This document shows, piece after piece, positions 1 through 12,660 of a stretch of 64,000 nucleotides of DNA. Within the stretch, counting starts at the first letter, position 1; each line of letters begins with the position of its first letter. Where the stretch lies: assembly GCF_048771995.1 (NCBI RefSeq), contig NC_133032.1, positions 31,441,501 through 31,505,500 of the forward strand, in the 5' to 3' direction. A model generated the notes under the pieces. The model searched no databases and was not told the origin of the DNA. It saw only the letters and a program-made list of their open reading frames with translations. Made by a program: the position numbers and the translations under genes. Source of the stretch: Taeniopygia guttata. Its lineage: Eukaryota > Chordata > Aves > Passeriformes > Estrildidae.

Positions 1-997
1 TATTCTTTGAAGACTTCTGAAAAAAACAGGATATAGCTTTTACAGTTCTCAGAGGACAGCTGTAGGTTTAGGCCTTATTTTCTCCCTTGCCCTGGGGAAA
101 TTTCCCATTGACTCTGGCTGACAGCTACACTGCAGACCCAAATTCCTCATAAATCATGCTGTGAGTCAATTGCATGTCTCTTCTAAATCGTGGCATCCTT
201 GCAGGACACTGCTCTTCACACAGACACAGCTAGTGCTGAGCAAAAGCAAAAGATGCCAAATGGGGCAAACATGACCATGCTGCTCTGAGGAGGATGGGTG
301 GGGAGCAGAGACATCTTTCACTGAAGAGGATTCTTCCCTCAGCCAGAAAAGTCAGACATTTCAGGGTCTGTCCGACTTCCTGAGCAGGTGTCATGCTGCC
401 TCTACAAAGCATTTGTCTGATTTTGATTGAAAGATGAGCACTTAAAAATATTTCTTCTCTTCACAGTGTGGGAGATTTCCCCTGGCACATGCAAGCTTAT
501 TTTAGAAAGTCTATATTCAGTGGCTCAAAATAGGTTTTTGGGGGGTAACTGCTTTATAAATTGCTCTCTAGAAACTTTTTATATAATACTATATCTATTA
601 GCATGAAAAGAAAAATGCTATCCTCCTACAAAGTTTTCCATTGTGGGCTTTTTGGCTCCCACATGTGAAGATATCTCCTTTCAAAAAAATCTTTTTGCTA
701 CACAGCTTACTCTAAGTTGATTGTCCAGTGCTGGTGTCCTATAAATGCAATTGGAACATTAACAGCGGACATTATACCTTCAATTCCTTTAAAGAAGTTG
801 ATATGAATATTTCTTGCAATAGGAGATCTCTGTAAGGCCCATCTTGTCACGGATCTGATGTGCTGAGCCCTGTCCCACCATGCAGGAGGACCTGATGTGG
901 GATTTGCCAGGTGGGATTCTTTTTCTCAGGGCAGTCTGAGCACCAGGCTGCTGCCCAGCTTAGCAGTTTGGGCATTATGCAGTGGAGCTGAAGGGTG
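1..997. other. Unique non-coding DNA, nothing recognised
   Basis: Mixed-composition sequence with no repeat family or coding signal that I can name. Open frames are no longer than about 90 codons and show no domain. The right end abuts an LTR-like block. It could be intergenic or intronic. Confidence 0.5.
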
Positions 998-1492
998 TGT
1001 TGGTGTGGTTAATTTTTTCTTTTCACTAACAGGACAGGAATGCTGGGGTACATTCCTTGAGCTTTATTTGCAGCATCAGCCTCATTGCATGGCTGAGACA
1101 ATAGGAAGATGGCAAAGCTCACATACAGCCAGCAGCAGCCAAAGATTTCTTTGTTACAGAGCATCTTAAAAACTTTCTAGCCAACAGCACATTGCTAAAG
1201 CTCACAGACAGTTGTTCCAGCCAATCTCTAAAAGCACAGGTACACCTGCTTCACACAATGCTTGCTTGTATGCCTTCTATTAACAATACACAAACCACCA
1301 TTATTAAGCTTAAAACCTTCTACTATCTTGCTAAGCATATTCTTTTGCAGTCTTAAGGCCTCTCTTGGCCAAGCCTAAGACTCAAGCTATTTTTTAATGT
1401 CCCTGCTTGCTGTACCATGGTAACTTTTTCTACTTTCAGACTTTACAGCTGCAGCTAGCTCTAAATTTTCTGTTTTTTCTCCTGTTTTTACA
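998..1492 (-). mobile_element. Solitary LTR-like block of an avian endogenous retrovirus
   Basis: Read on the minus strand, this stretch has the layout of a retroviral LTR. It begins TGTAAAAACAGG, carries an AATAAA polyadenylation signal (plus-strand positions 1063-1068) about 65 bases from its end, and finishes CCACACCAACA, giving the usual TG...CA termini. The wording around AATAAA resembles LTRs I associate with songbird endogenous retroviruses, but I cannot name the family. No gag, pol or env remnant is seen beside it, so it would be a solo LTR left by recombination. I could not find a convincing target-site duplication next to these termini, so the exact ends are uncertain. The LTR could be longer and include part of the segment to its right. 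Confidence 0.5.
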
Positions 1493-2145
1493 GCTTCCTG
1501 GAAGCCTTCTTACCTTTACTAATTCCTACAGAAGGGTAAGGTTTAGTGTTTGGTTTGAAAAGAGGCCATTTGTGGGTTTTCAGGGTATCCTGCCTGCCCT
1601 ACACATGCTGTTCAAGGAGGACACAGAGCTCCTGTGTACCCCATGCCACTACAGGTGATGTGATTTTCCAGTATGGTGCCTGCACACCAGCCACTGAACC
1701 CAGCCCTGACTGTGCTTCACCCCAAATCACTGAAGGCAAGCAACAGTTTTCCTTTACAAAGCTTGGTTGGCTTCTTTACACCCAACATAATAATGAACTT
1801 TTGGTAAGTACATTCTATTTATGTTTCCCTTTTGCTTTGGCTCAATGCTTTATTTCATACCCTCAGATAAGCATCTTCAGCTTCATATCTCTGAGTGACA
1901 GATACATTTATTTGTTTCCTCAGCTTGAACCACTACACCAAAGATATCTTGCAGGGGCTTTGACCCAGAGAGTTCTGCTGAGTATGGCCAGAGTGCTGCT
2001 AATCACTCACACCCAAGTTCTTATTTAGGCAACCACTGCCAAAAATCACAGCTGACATCCTTAAGGCTTCTGTGGCCCTGTTAAAGCTGCTATTCCTCTC
2101 TTCTCTCCCCATTGCTCTTTTTTTTTTTTTTTTTAGCAGCAACCC
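1493..2145. other. Segment beside the LTR, possibly part of the same element
   Basis: This stretch is pyrimidine-rich on the plus strand and ends near a 17-T run (2118-2134). It holds a 160-codon plus-strand open frame (1546-2028) that opens on GTG rather than ATG and shows no domain, so I do not call a gene. It may be more of the retroviral element (extended U3 or a leader remnant), or flanking host DNA. The T-run would be an A-run on the minus strand. Confidence 0.3.
2118..2134. repeat. Poly(T) run, 17 T
   Basis: Uninterrupted T homopolymer followed by AGCAGCAACCC. Read on the minus strand it is a poly(A) run. No retrocopy could be recognised next to it. Confidence 0.85.
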
Positions 2146-2660
2146 ATGTTCAAATGCCTTTGCTCCCCTAGCCTTCCTTATTTAAAAGGACTTCGTAAGC
2201 TTCAGGTCAGATATAAAAAGTTACTGATTTTCTACATCTGCATTTCTGAGTCAGAAAAAATACTACAGAGGGAAAAATTAAATAAAACCCAGAAACAGTC
2301 AGAAATAGCTATATTGTGTTCTCCAGCAGTATCTCCAATTAATAAAATCACTTTTAATTATTTTTCATCTTTCTTGATATCTTCTGAAATGAATTTCTTC
2401 AGATATTGCAGCTTTTAGTTTTGCACTCCCATTTTGTCTATTTTTGAAAATTATGCACTGCAGAACAGAATATATTCTAGTTAACAAGAATAATCATTTA
2501 TCTTACTGTAACTGCATGTCATCACCCATTAGTCAGTAACAATGATTGGCAATGCAATTTTCTTTGCAATAAAGCTAATTAATATTCACAACATTATCTG
2601 CTGTTCAGATATTTCTAAAAGCAAAAATTGATATTTTTTTTAGCTAGCAAGGCATTAAAA
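2135..2660. other. AT-rich non-coding DNA, nothing recognised
   Basis: AT-rich sequence with one 90-codon plus-strand open frame (2146-2418) that shows no domain. No repeat family recognised. Confidence 0.45.
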
Positions 2661-2780
2661 GGAAAAAGAAATCATATGGAATGCTAAAATTGGTATTTTA
2701 ATACATGAAAAATATGAGTAGAAATAAGAAACCATATGAGATCTTAAAAATGGTATTTGAAGACATAAAAAATATGAGTA
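2661..2780. repeat. Imperfect 60-bp tandem duplication
   Basis: Two head-to-tail copies, 2661-2720 and 2721-2780, align with no length change. The block AATATGAGTAGAA occurs at 2711 and again at 2771, and CATATG occurs at 2673 and 2733. Substitutions scattered over both copies show that the duplication is not recent. The sequence is AT-rich and not coding. Confidence 0.8.
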
Positions 2781-5700
2781 GAAGCTGGCTTAGAATGACC
2801 ATTTCCATTAGGAAATAAATTTTAAAAACTCAGTCTCCTCTTTTACTTAGATCTGATGGATTTCTTCTGGAGAAGCAGCAGAGTAGTTTTAGCCAATCAT
2901 AACAGCGTAATATGTCAGGAAAAGAAGGAGAAAGGTTTATGATTTCTCAACAAGAGCACCTGACTTCACCTTTGAAATGAAGCACATTTTTTAGCAATGT
3001 TTCTCAGTGCTTTCCCTATTGCATCATCCTAATTAAGTGTATGCTGAACTAAGGAAGTTCTTAAAGGTTTTGTGACTGATTCCATTTCACTTCTAGAATA
3101 GAAACATTATAAATATTAGTAGTAGCAGGGGACTGGGTGCCAAGACATCTGAAAAACTACAGTTATTTTTCACTTTCTTAAAATATAATATTAAGGGAAT
3201 TATATCGTGGTTCTAAATTTAAGGCCCCATATAAAGGAGTCCATGCACTTTTTGGCACTTGTCACTAATATTTTACTAACTTCCCATCAGATAATTTTGG
3301 TGATGAAGACTGTGCTCAAATGAGGAAAAATATTGCATTCTGCCAAAGCCAAATAGTTTTTTGAATGAATTGCAGTAGCACATTAGCTGATCACAACAAT
3401 TCCAATTTCATCAACTCTTAAATGCATCCCTGTGTATGATTATGAATATCTGATACATTATCCTATGAAGTATTTAGACACATTTGAAAATAAGATCGGA
3501 GAAAAATTAGGTAATTCTGGCATTTAATCCACAGCAATTCACCTCTCAGATTTTTTTTCAAACAGACCATATGCACTTACATTCTGAACTTCTGTTAAGA
3601 AAATCCGTTACTGAAGAAGCAATATATTATTGCTTATATTATAATTTTCCTTCTTTATAGTCAGGGAATTAGTTTATTGTTGTCATGAAAATGATGAATC
3701 ATATGGATTTCTCTGTTCAAGTCAGAGTTTCTAGTGTTGGTATTTTGGTTAAATAAATTATTTGTGTCTGCATATTCTGTTATTAATCAGAGGGTTTATG
3801 TCAATAAGTACCTCTGTCATCATCCAGAGGAATATATTAGTTTGCTAAATTAATGAAGATAACCTTGCTCCTCATTCTCAGGGACAGAAAGTGCCCTGCC
3901 AGAGCCCACTTTTTTTGAAGAGCCACCTAAAAACTCATCCACAGAAAGGGAATTCCATGTGTGAAACATCCAGCAAGATTCATGGCTTTCATAAGGAAAT
4001 CAGGTGGCACATGGACACGACCAACTCATGTAATAGTGACCCTATGAAAATTGCAAACATTTGTTAGACATTCAGAGCTCAACATTTCTATTGAAAAATC
4101 TGCCTGAATTTTCTTCACTTTCAATGTTCACAAGGTATTATTCAGAGGAATGTGACTCATATAACATGGAGTAAGTTCTGCTTTTGCCTTGGCATGATTG
4201 AAATTCAAAGAGAAGAACAAAAGATAACAGAAGTAAACAGAGTGAAAAATAACATAAGGAAAAACACTATTCTTTACTTGTCAAGGTTTGTGCTGTGCAG
4301 CTATTCAAATATTCCTGTTAACAAAACCCCCAAACCACTAACACCCATAAGAATGTTAATGAATAGAAAACTAAAAGGGGAGAAATTAGGGTGAAATCAA
4401 ACACTACTCAAAATTTATGTACATATTGCAAACCTTGCTTTTCAGAATTCAGCCAGCACATCATAACTCAAGAACCCTGAAGCCCTCTGTTTGTTACATG
4501 TTTGTAAGGTACCTGACCCATGATACTCAGGGTGACTAGCTAAGGATTTTAGAGAAATGCCAACAACAGCTTAATATAAGTCTTCCTTAGTACTTTATAA
4601 AGAAAAAGAATGTCAATGTGGTTGAGGAGTCTGCCATTTTAAGAAGCCTTTGTAAAAAACACAATTTATTTAATAATTATATTGCTTTTCCATCTTTTAT
4701 GATCGGAAAAGGTTGATATTAGTCAGTAATAGTCAAGAATTTAGAATAATTTAGCAACTAGGGTGTCATCATCTGTCCAGGTGCCCACTGACAGAAGTGA
4801 TCAGGTCTTTATGCACAGGAGGCAGCCCTCCAAACAGGCTATTGCTCTGCAAGGCAAGTTTATGTATAGCAAATTTGGCTCTAGCTTACAATAGTGTGGT
4901 TTATAACTTAGAAGCAAATGTAGCTCCCTCCTCACCTTCAGTTTCCCCAGCCCATGAATTTTAGTTGTTTGATATGCTAGAAACCAAAATTTCCCAAGCA
5001 TAGCTCTGGAGTCTTAGAAAATCTACCATGACCTGGTTGTAACTCCAGGTTAAAATGTTATTTATATTTGTGTTGTTTTTCCTAAGAGCAAACACAAGAA
5101 ATCTGTTCCACTACAGATTCACTACAGCAAACACAAGTAATTGCTGTCTTGCTTTATATTTACTGTCATTAAAAAGCACCCCTATGAATATTTATAGATG
5201 TAGACATGCAGAGACACACACAAAGTGTGCCACAGTGTCACTCATCTGCCAAGCTGCATTGCCATGAGTGGGTCACTTGCCAGAGAGGAGCTCTGGAAGG
5301 AATGAGCAGATGGCAGAGCAGACAAAGCAGAAAGAAAGCTTTTGATCATGACTGTTCAGTGTGTTACCCAGCAGAGCTGCAATTATGTTGCCTTGATGGC
5401 AAAGGAAGATATTAAATAATTTACTGAATGTGTAGGGTATTGAAGCTGCAAGAGCACATTGGTGCCTTTGGACTCTTGACTATTTGGAGCCCTTTGTTCA
5501 CAAGAATTAGAGAAGAGCTTTCATTCTTTGTGTGCATTGTGCACCAAACCTGTTCAGAGACACTTCGCAGGTTTTACAGAAAAACTGTTAGTCCTGGTTT
5601 TAGGGTTTGCGTTGCTCCAGGGAAATTGGAAACAATCCCCACCATCACTCATGTTAAAAGATCAGATTTCCAGAATGATGATGGATGAAGTTCCTAAGGT

Positions 5701-7241
5701 ATCTAGGAACCTTAATGCTTTCTTCTGAATGATGCCAGTGAAAGGAAACATCTTTTACTGGATGATAATGGTTGATGAAAGCTTTCCAGCCCTCTAAGAA
5801 GTTCAGTCAAAAGAAATAATTTTATAATAAGAGAAGATAAATTTAATTACTTAGCTATTGTGAAAGAAACAGCAGGCTCTGGAATATGCTGGATGCTCTT
5901 GAAATGCTTGTGGACAGTTTCTCTGTTCTGAAGCTTGCAAAACTTATTAGAATGGGTCAGATTTGAATTGTAGTTCAACTGATGAAAAAGAATAGGTTAA
6001 ATTCTCATCATGGGATATTTCAGTTCCATTGAAAGTATTTTTATGTGAAAGTGGTGAACCATGTCTTCACTTTAAAATATTATTTTAATTCATATTTTAT
6101 TTTAAACAATGACATAATAGTTTGCCTAGTTATCTTTGTGAAATTAAAATACTATATTTTCAAAATTACTTCTTATATTACTTATACTTTTCTCTCACTT
6201 CCCTCAATAAACATATTTAAATAAATTGCCTTGTAAAGCAGGCAGCAAAAATTTTTATTCACTGCCTCTGAAAGAGATAAAAACATTGATTTGTTATTGT
6301 CTTAAACACTTGGAAGTGAGGATGCAAATTGAAAGATAAAGAGAAAAGTGATATGTCACTGAAGGCAAGTCAAAATACTTTTTTTACCCTAACACAGCAA
6401 GAAGTCTAAAACTTAGGAAAGCTTTTATTTAAGGATGTTTTTTTTTCTCCCAAGATACCCTCCAAAACCTTAAGTATCAAGTATCTCCTGTGCTGGAGGT
6501 CATAGTATGCATTTTTTCCCATGAATTTGTTTCCTTTTTTTCTATAATTTTTAGCACCCATGATGTTCTGCAGCAAGGAACACTGCAGCTCAAACATGAG
6601 GTATATGAAAAGCTGTTTTTCTCTGGTATATTTTTTTTTTTATTCTGCTCACAGCTAATTGTACTTGATGTCTCCCAGCTCTTGCACTGGAAGAGATGCT
6701 GGATAATCAATTCCTTTTTGCCTTTGCCAAGCCTGATTTACCAGACCTTTATCAAACACTCTTTCAGCTGTCTTTTCTCCAGCAGGACAAGTCCTTGTCT
6801 ACTCAAAGTAAGAATAGTATTCAATATTCCTTTTCATCTTTGTTGCCCTCCTTTAGTCTTTTTGTAGAGGAGGATGAGAGCTGCATTGCATGGATTTATG
6901 CAGGAGGATAAATGTTTCCTCTTTGTTCTCTCTTCTTTCTTTAAAAACCTCCTGGTGTGATATTTTATTTTTTCAATCTTTCTGAGCTATAGAAAGTACC
7001 TGAACTACACATCATAACCCCAATCTCACTACCCAGCTACTTTGCTGAACGCAGATTTCTTCCTTTAATATGTAAAATAATTTTATATGCAAAACAACTT
7101 TTTTTCCATCCATGTACCTTACATACCATTTACACAGACTGAATTCTATTTATCCATTTTGTTTCCCAGATCCAATTTTGCAGTATCCTTAGGCCAACAT
7201 TTGCAGCCACAATCTCTTGATCTCGCAACTTCAGAACTGTA
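2781..7241. other. AT-rich unique DNA without supported genes
   Basis: About 4.4 kb of AT-rich sequence. Open frames reach about 125 codons on the plus strand (6490-6867), which is a run of hydrophobic residues encoded by T-rich DNA and not a recognisable membrane protein. No repeat family, splice-bounded exon or RNA gene could be identified by eye. Confidence 0.45.
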
Positions 7242-7279
7242 TTTTCATGTATATAAAGGATTTTCATGTATATTAAGGA
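7242..7279. repeat. 19-bp tandem duplication
   Basis: The unit TTTTCATGTATATAAAGGA at 7242-7260 is repeated at 7261-7279 with a single A-to-T difference. It is followed by a T run. Confidence 0.8.
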
Positions 7280-9000
7280 TTTTTTTTTTAATGGACAAGC
7301 TCCTAACTTGATGGGTTTGTGTTGCATTTAATGACTTCTAGTTCCCTTGATCATTCATTGTATATTTCTTGAAAATTTTTCATCCTTACTGTATCTGCCA
7401 CTTTCTAGTTCTCAGAGATGAAAGTGAGTTTAAGGGACACTTTATACCCCACTAACAGTTTTTCACTTTCTGGTCCTTGAACTCCTTTTGAATTCTTAGG
7501 TAAGTGCTTATTGATGCAATTTGTCCCTGTCCAATTTTGTTGTTTGCTCTGTAAAATGTATTGACACCTCAATTTGATTCAGACCTTCAGCGAATGCCCA
7601 GTAATGAAGAGTTCCAGTGCAGAAACCTCCCCAAGCTTTTCCACAACAAATATAAAGGCAGAAAATTAATTTTGTTTTCTGGTTTTCCCCTTTTTTTCCC
7701 TGAGTGCTCCTTTTGTACTTTTATTATATATTGACTCTAGAAACCTTCTGGCACTTCACTGCTAATGTGTTTGAAGGACGATGTATTAAGTGTATAAAAA
7801 CTGTCAGTAGATGCTTTTCAATTACAAGCTTTTTTTTGGTCTGTCTTTCTGTGTCTCTTACATTTAGCTTGCCAACACCTGTATTCTGTGTTTTTTCTCA
7901 TTTGAAGAGAACCTTATATTTTCTGAAAGCTGCTACTCAACTTGAAGGACCTCCTTTGCCCTAAGTGTAGTCAGAGCTTCTTTGTCCTCTTTCTCAGATG
8001 ATTTCTGAAATCTGATGTGCATTAGCTTTATGCATAAAAATATCATTACAGTGCCCACCTGAAGGCTGCAAAGATGTTACTCCAACACCTTTCTCTTAGA
8101 AGAAATTTAAACCCAAGATTATGAAAATACTTAAAACAAGGAAGTGGCTTGGCTGTCATATCCGTGCACATTTATGGAAAACTAATTGACTCTGTGCTTT
8201 TGTGGCTGCCTGGAATTCCATAATCAACAGTAGTTTAGTTTAAAGAAAAGCTGTGGCCTTAAAATTGTGCACACATTAGAGAAGGACTTTCTCATCCTCA
8301 GTTGAATTTTACATTGACCATTGTTCAATTATTTCAAAAGTGAGGATTACAGCACACAATGTAGCAAGCTATTAACTTAAAGCTTCTTCCTCCCTGGTTT
8401 ATTTCTTGATAGTGCTGAGCCAGTAAATTTAGGAATGGGGAGCAATCATACATTCTAGAGAACTTTGCACCAGATGAAAATTTGAAAATTTTTATAATGT
8501 TTACTTGAAAAAATGAAAATGGATAAAAAGAACTAGGGCTGGAGTGGAGTTGGTTGGTTGGGGTTTATTTCCTTTTTCTGAGACTTTTCTTCTGAGAAAA
8601 GGCATCTTTTTTGCAGTGCTGTGCAGAAAATACTGTGCTTAAGGCTTTGGCAAATTGAAAATTTAAAATCAGAGAAGGAAAAGCAGGAGATATGAAGCTA
8701 AGTAACTGGGAGCTCCCATCTTGTATAGGCAAAGTCTGATGTGAATTAGCTTTGAGTTACTTTTAGAAATTAGTATATTGAAAAAATGAGAGTGGTTTAA
8801 GATTTGGGATATGGCCATTATTGTATCTCACATGGGTCAAAGAGACTGACACTGAAGGCCCTGGTTCAGAGCACTCAGGGAGAGGATTCTGTTCAATCCC
8901 CATGCAGTGAGATCAGCACTTTGCTTACTAGCAGGGCTCAATTGGCTCATCAGAGACTGGTGTGGTCTTAAGAGCTTTCTTGGTTTAGTTCAGTTGGAAA
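7280..9000. other. AT-rich non-coding DNA, nothing recognised
   Basis: No recognisable gene or repeat. Longest open frame is 86 codons (7704-7964), hydrophobic and T-driven, without a domain. Confidence 0.45.
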
Positions 9001-9032
9001 GTTGTCTTAATTTACAGTTGTCTTAGTTTACA
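9001..9032. repeat. 16-bp tandem duplication
   Basis: GTTGTCTTAATTTACA at 9001-9016 is repeated at 9017-9032 with one A-to-G difference. Short slippage-type duplication. Confidence 0.8.
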
Positions 9033-12000
9033 GCAGGTTATTTGCTGCAGACACTTCATTTCAACTTTGTTTAAAAAGCCTTGTGAACTTTTTAATTGCT
9101 GTTTCCCCCCCATTAATCTTGGTGCATTTCACATATGAAAGTTTAGACAAAAGGAGATCTTGGTTTCCAGACAGGCTCTTCTGAAAAATCTTCTCTTTCT
9201 CTCTTACATAATTGCATCATTAAATGGATTACAAAAAGCTACAACATTGTTGAGGATGGAAACAGTGCAGATCCACACAATCATATCTCTTGGAACGGAA
9301 GTTTCAACACTAAAAACAAGAGTGCCAAAATCAGCCTCAGAGCTCCCTCAATCAAATGGAAAGAGTGAAAATATATTTCTACCAGTGGAGAAAACATGTT
9401 TCTGAGACCGCAAGGAGACGTTTCAAAACCTCCAGACAGTTCTGTGGCTAAATCCCAACATTTTTCTTGGAAAACATATTCCATAGCAGAAGAGCCATTT
9501 GTCTTAACACCCCATGGCTGCCTACAAACAAAGTGTTCTGCCAGTGACTGGCACAAACTTCAAGCTACAGCCAGAAATCAAGCTGGTCCTTTTTATTCTT
9601 TTCTGGTTTGCTATTTTTTTAAATCTCTCAAGGGCACATCTCATAGCCTGAATGAAAACACAGAGAAAAGCAGATGGCAACACCATTTGCAGCCTGAGTG
9701 ACAACATAGGATGCCAAAATGCTGATTAATGTCTTCGCTCCCCTCACAAATCTTTGTTAACTCAACTCTACTCGATTGTGTAGCATTATCTGAGGACCCA
9801 GAACACCTCCCTAAAGACTAATAGCATCACCCCAAAAGGATCTGCACCCTAAAAACATCACTGCAATAGGAAAATGCTGGGGCAGGTCAGTGACTATGCT
9901 GCAGCTTGGGAATGTGGGAGGGGGACTATAACACCTTCACACATCTCTGCTCTAGAATGTGGCTTGCAAGGAGAGGATTTTAAGTGGCCATTTATCTGCT
10001 TTGCTGTTCTAGGATTGCCTTTTTTCCCCAGAATGTGGCAAACCTCCAGACCAGGGCCATGCTTTGACTACTCCAGAGCAGCCTAGGTGGGACTGGCTGC
10101 ACTCAGGGGCACAGGCAGAGGAAGAGCTGCTGTCACAGGGATCTGGATAGGAAGAAATGCAACCACTGAGGAGTGATTTCACTCAAAATCTTTTATCAGA
10201 GAAATATTGGATGGGATGTTGGAAACCTAATTGTTGCCATGGAGTTTGGCACACAGAGGAGGGGTCCTTTGCCTGTTTTATAGGACAGAGGCTTCTATTG
10301 CAAGATCTACCTTTCAGCTTCAATTAGTAATATAGAGCTTCTCAATAAATATAGATCTCTTCAACGGTTGTCCTCTTCATCTACTGCCTGTTTTGACATG
10401 TTATCCAGAAGGGATGTAAATAATGAATATCCTCTGAGCCACTGGTTCAGCCCTGGTGCAGCAGGGCATCCAAAGGGGATGAGAAAATGATACATGTTTA
10501 GATAAGATTTTCACACAATGTATGGTCCCAGAGTCAGATCAGATCTCTCAGGAGATAAAGGACATGGGATTTGCCAGGCTAAATTGAGCAATAACAGCTG
10601 CTTCAGAAGGAAAAGAGAAATATAAAAGAAAGTGAGCAAGAAAACCTTTTTACTTCTTCAGGTAGTGAATGGCAGAGTGGTGTGCATGAGGAGTATCCCC
10701 ACAGGGAAAGATGGTTTTATTAATAACACCTTCTTGTTAGCATTTGCATCTGATTTTCTTATGCACTGACAGGGCAGGGTTTCCAGAAGCACCACACTGT
10801 ATCCCACGGTGATGGGCAGTACAGGAATGTCTGCACTTGTATCCAAATCTTCCTGTCCAGGAGGTTCTGCACTGCTGCAATCCAAATGTAGGACTGTGTT
10901 GTGGGAAGGCACTTGGCAGCATGCTAGAGTTCCTGTAGGGAGGTGGTGGTCCCCATCTTTCAAAGCAATATTGCTCTTCTTCCAGGGAAAACCATGTGGG
11001 CTCAGTATTATATTAGAAACTATTCCACTGATTGGTTTTGTAATATCGTTCTCCCTGAAGGAGATGGTCCAACCTTATTGGGATAACACTTTCTCATGAA
11101 TTTGCCTATGAAAACTTAATATGGAATAAAAGCAGAACCTGATACCTTAAAATATTTTAGTTGCATGTATCTCTGCATTCAATGTTTTTACTTTTGCTTA
11201 TCACAAAACTACATGCAGCGATTTTAATGATAATTTTCTTGAATATTTAGTTGAATTGTGTGGTTGGAAAATTATAACAAATTGCCATTTAAAATAGTCT
11301 TTCATAACTGATAGAAAGTGCACTTTTGTGTCTTGTAACTCACAGGCTGGATGTTTTGAGTTTGTTTACATTTATTCCTACCTTTTCTCAGTGCTGTACC
11401 AAGTGTCTGATGGTGTTTTCTCCTGCTAGAAGAAAGAAAAAAGTTCAGAATACCCAGAGTAGCTGCATCATTTCTGTCAGTGTAAAATTCACATATGAGA
11501 AGATGATTGTCACAAAAAGAAGGTATTCAGACATCTGAATATGATCACTGGGGACATGCTGTGATCTTTGAGCTTGTCTAAGCCACTGATCCCAAAATTC
11601 TTTCTGGTTTATGCAGGCACTATGGTAATGGACATTCTGGAAGCACTTGGAGGAAAGTTTCCTCCAAGCCTTCTAGTGGACAGTCTGACCACTGACTCTA
11701 GACTTTCATGCTGTTTTTCTCTTGCAGAGAGAATTTGATCAATTTATCTTCACCATATCCTACTCTCACAGGGCATTTTGTTTCCACTCTTTAGTCAATC
11801 AGACCCTGTCACTTGGGTTTCTGATCTCTGCAGTCTTCCAGCATCATAAATTCTAGATTATTCCTCTCATAGCCGACTTTTATTCTTATCTGATTTTTGT
11901 TTTTACCTCTCATACATAATTTTTATCATGATTTCACCCAAAGGCATTCTTAAATCTAATCTCCATCATTCTTCTGCATCATGTCTGCTGCCTTCTTAGC

Positions 12001-12099
12001 AGCTTCTTAAGCATACTTAACAGCTGATGTGAAGATAAAATTATCAAACTGTAATGTGACCTTATTCTCTGTTTTTGCCTATTTTTTAATTTCTCCTTT
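9033..12099. other. Non-coding DNA, nothing firmly recognised
   Basis: Several overlapping open frames of 90 to 101 codons lie on both strands (9281-9701, 10658-11099), as expected of chance frames. None shows a domain or an ATG-initiated extended frame. From about 11600 the plus strand becomes pyrimidine-rich and may be a further decayed part of the LINE recognised at 12.1-12.7 kb, but no protein remnant could be read there. Confidence 0.4.
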
Positions 12100-12660
12100 C
12101 TTCCCTCTTGACTCTGATTGATAAACACAATCCATCCTCTGCACTGTATTGCATTTCATCACATCTGCTGACCATTCTTTCCTTCACTGTAACGTTACTT
12201 CTGTCTCAAGCTTCTCATTTGCCACAGTTTTATTTTTCCAATCTTTATAATACAATCCTGCTCTGGTATTTTCTACTAAAACCAAAAAATCTCACACTTT
12301 AGCCCATTTGCTTCTGTAGAGACCAATTTACCTTCCCATTCTCATTTATCTTTATTCTTATTTACCATGCTGTTTTCAATTCCCTCAGTTCCATGCTCAG
12401 ACCTGTTAGTTCTGCCTTGCATCCTTTGCACTCGATCAATTCAAAGCACTCATGCCAAAATTTTTAATGGCCTATTCTTAGCCAAGTCCCAGAACCTGTA
12501 CTCTGTCTTCATCTCTGGGACCTGACAGCTGCCTTCAATACTGCCACCATTCTCCTTTTCTTGAAATATTGCCTTTCCCTGATGATTCAATTTTCTCCTA
12601 GTTCTCCTCCAAGCTATTTACTCACTCACTCTTTTTCCACAGGATTTCCTCTTTAATTCC
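12100..12660 (+). mobile_element. Decayed L2/CR1-clade LINE fragment (reverse transcriptase region)
   Basis: The plus strand carries the remains of a LINE reverse transcriptase. Three short peptides fall in the order expected for L2-like elements but in three different frames: AKSQNLYSVFI (from 12481), DLTAAFNT (from 12519) and FSSKLFTHS (from 12602). They correspond to the family's AKS-NLYSVLI, LDLSAAFDTVDH and WFSSYLTDRS blocks. These lie in the palm region upstream of the catalytic YADD, which is not visible. Frameshifts lie near 12515 and between 12545 and 12600, and the expected Trp before FSS is a TAG stop. Upstream text to about 12100 has the same pyrimidine-rich character and is included tentatively. 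The element is dead and old, much more diverged than the CR1 tails elsewhere in the window. The clade assignment is from family knowledge, not a search. Confidence 0.65.

Noticed and set aside
1546..2028. 160-codon plus-strand frame
   Set aside because: Opens on GTG, lies beside an LTR-like block, has no domain and shows T-driven hydrophobic content.
10658..10963. 101-codon minus-strand frame considered as a retrogene fragment
   Set aside because: No known protein recognised, no poly(A) tail or flanking duplication, and a second overlapping frame is open on the same strand.
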